Assembly: GCA_944351345.1 (NCBI GenBank)
Contig: CALVPO010000081.1
Coordinates: 1-6,585, forward strand
Origin: an uncultured Bacilli bacterium
GTDB taxonomy: Bacteria > Bacillota_I > Bacilli_A > RF39 > UBA660
DNA length: 6,585 nucleotides
Reading direction: 5' to 3'
Of the stretch, positions 6,579 to 6,585 are shown piece after piece (position 1 is the stretch's first letter; each line of letters starts with the position of its first letter). The position numbers and the translations under genes were made by a program. Below the pieces are notes generated by a model, which saw only the letters and a list, made by a program, of their open reading frames with translations, did no database searches and was not told the origin of the DNA.

Positions 6579-6585
6579 GTGGATA

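Noticed and set aside
1..6585. Possible use of TGA as Trp (mycoplasma code), suggested by the A+T-rich, mollicute-like composition.
   Set aside because: All Trp codons in the recognisable proteins are TGG, and every gene runs full length without an in-frame TGA.

Overview
The window is very A+T-rich (about three quarters A+T by eye) and densely coded. Every gene whose end is visible stops with TAA. Shine-Dalgarno sequences are strong and come in two forms, AGGAG and AGGTGAT. Trp is read from TGG and no frame needs TGA, so the standard bacterial code applies rather than the mycoplasma code. This points to a low-GC Gram-positive bacterium (Bacillota, perhaps one of the small-genome, mollicute-like Bacilli lineages found in gut metagenomes). 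That placement is inferred from base composition, start signals and the type of FeoB and DeoD, not from a marker gene.

Layout. Positions 1-294 are transcribed leftward: an 80-codon gene of unknown function, with a good extended -10 promoter just upstream of it, and probably the first bases of another leftward gene at the edge. Positions 295-554 are a divergent intergenic region holding that promoter, an A/T-only inverted repeat, and a weak candidate promoter with a Fur-like operator for the rightward genes. Positions 555-2829 hold feoA and feoB, overlapping by 14 bases and encoding a ferrous iron uptake system. Positions 2830-2957 hold a near-consensus housekeeping promoter (TTGACT-17-TATAAT). 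It drives ftsK (2958-5171), a membrane-anchored 215-residue protein of unknown function (5193-5840), and deoD (start corrected to the TTG at 5842, ending at 6549). These three genes have gaps of 21 and 1 bases and form a likely operon. No terminator follows deoD, and an SD-like stretch lies at the right edge, so the operon probably continues.

How the genes work together. FeoA and FeoB act as a pair: a small SH3-like cytoplasmic partner and a GTP-dependent membrane transporter for Fe(II). FtsK pumps chromosome DNA through the closing division septum, and DeoD salvages purines by phosphorolysis of nucleosides. FtsK and DeoD are not functionally linked in any obvious way, so their shared transcript looks like ordinary housekeeping packing. 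I see no mobile element, CRISPR array, RNA gene or defence system. The unexplained parts are the two uncharacterised proteins (80 and 215 residues) and the non-coding structure between 295 and 554.
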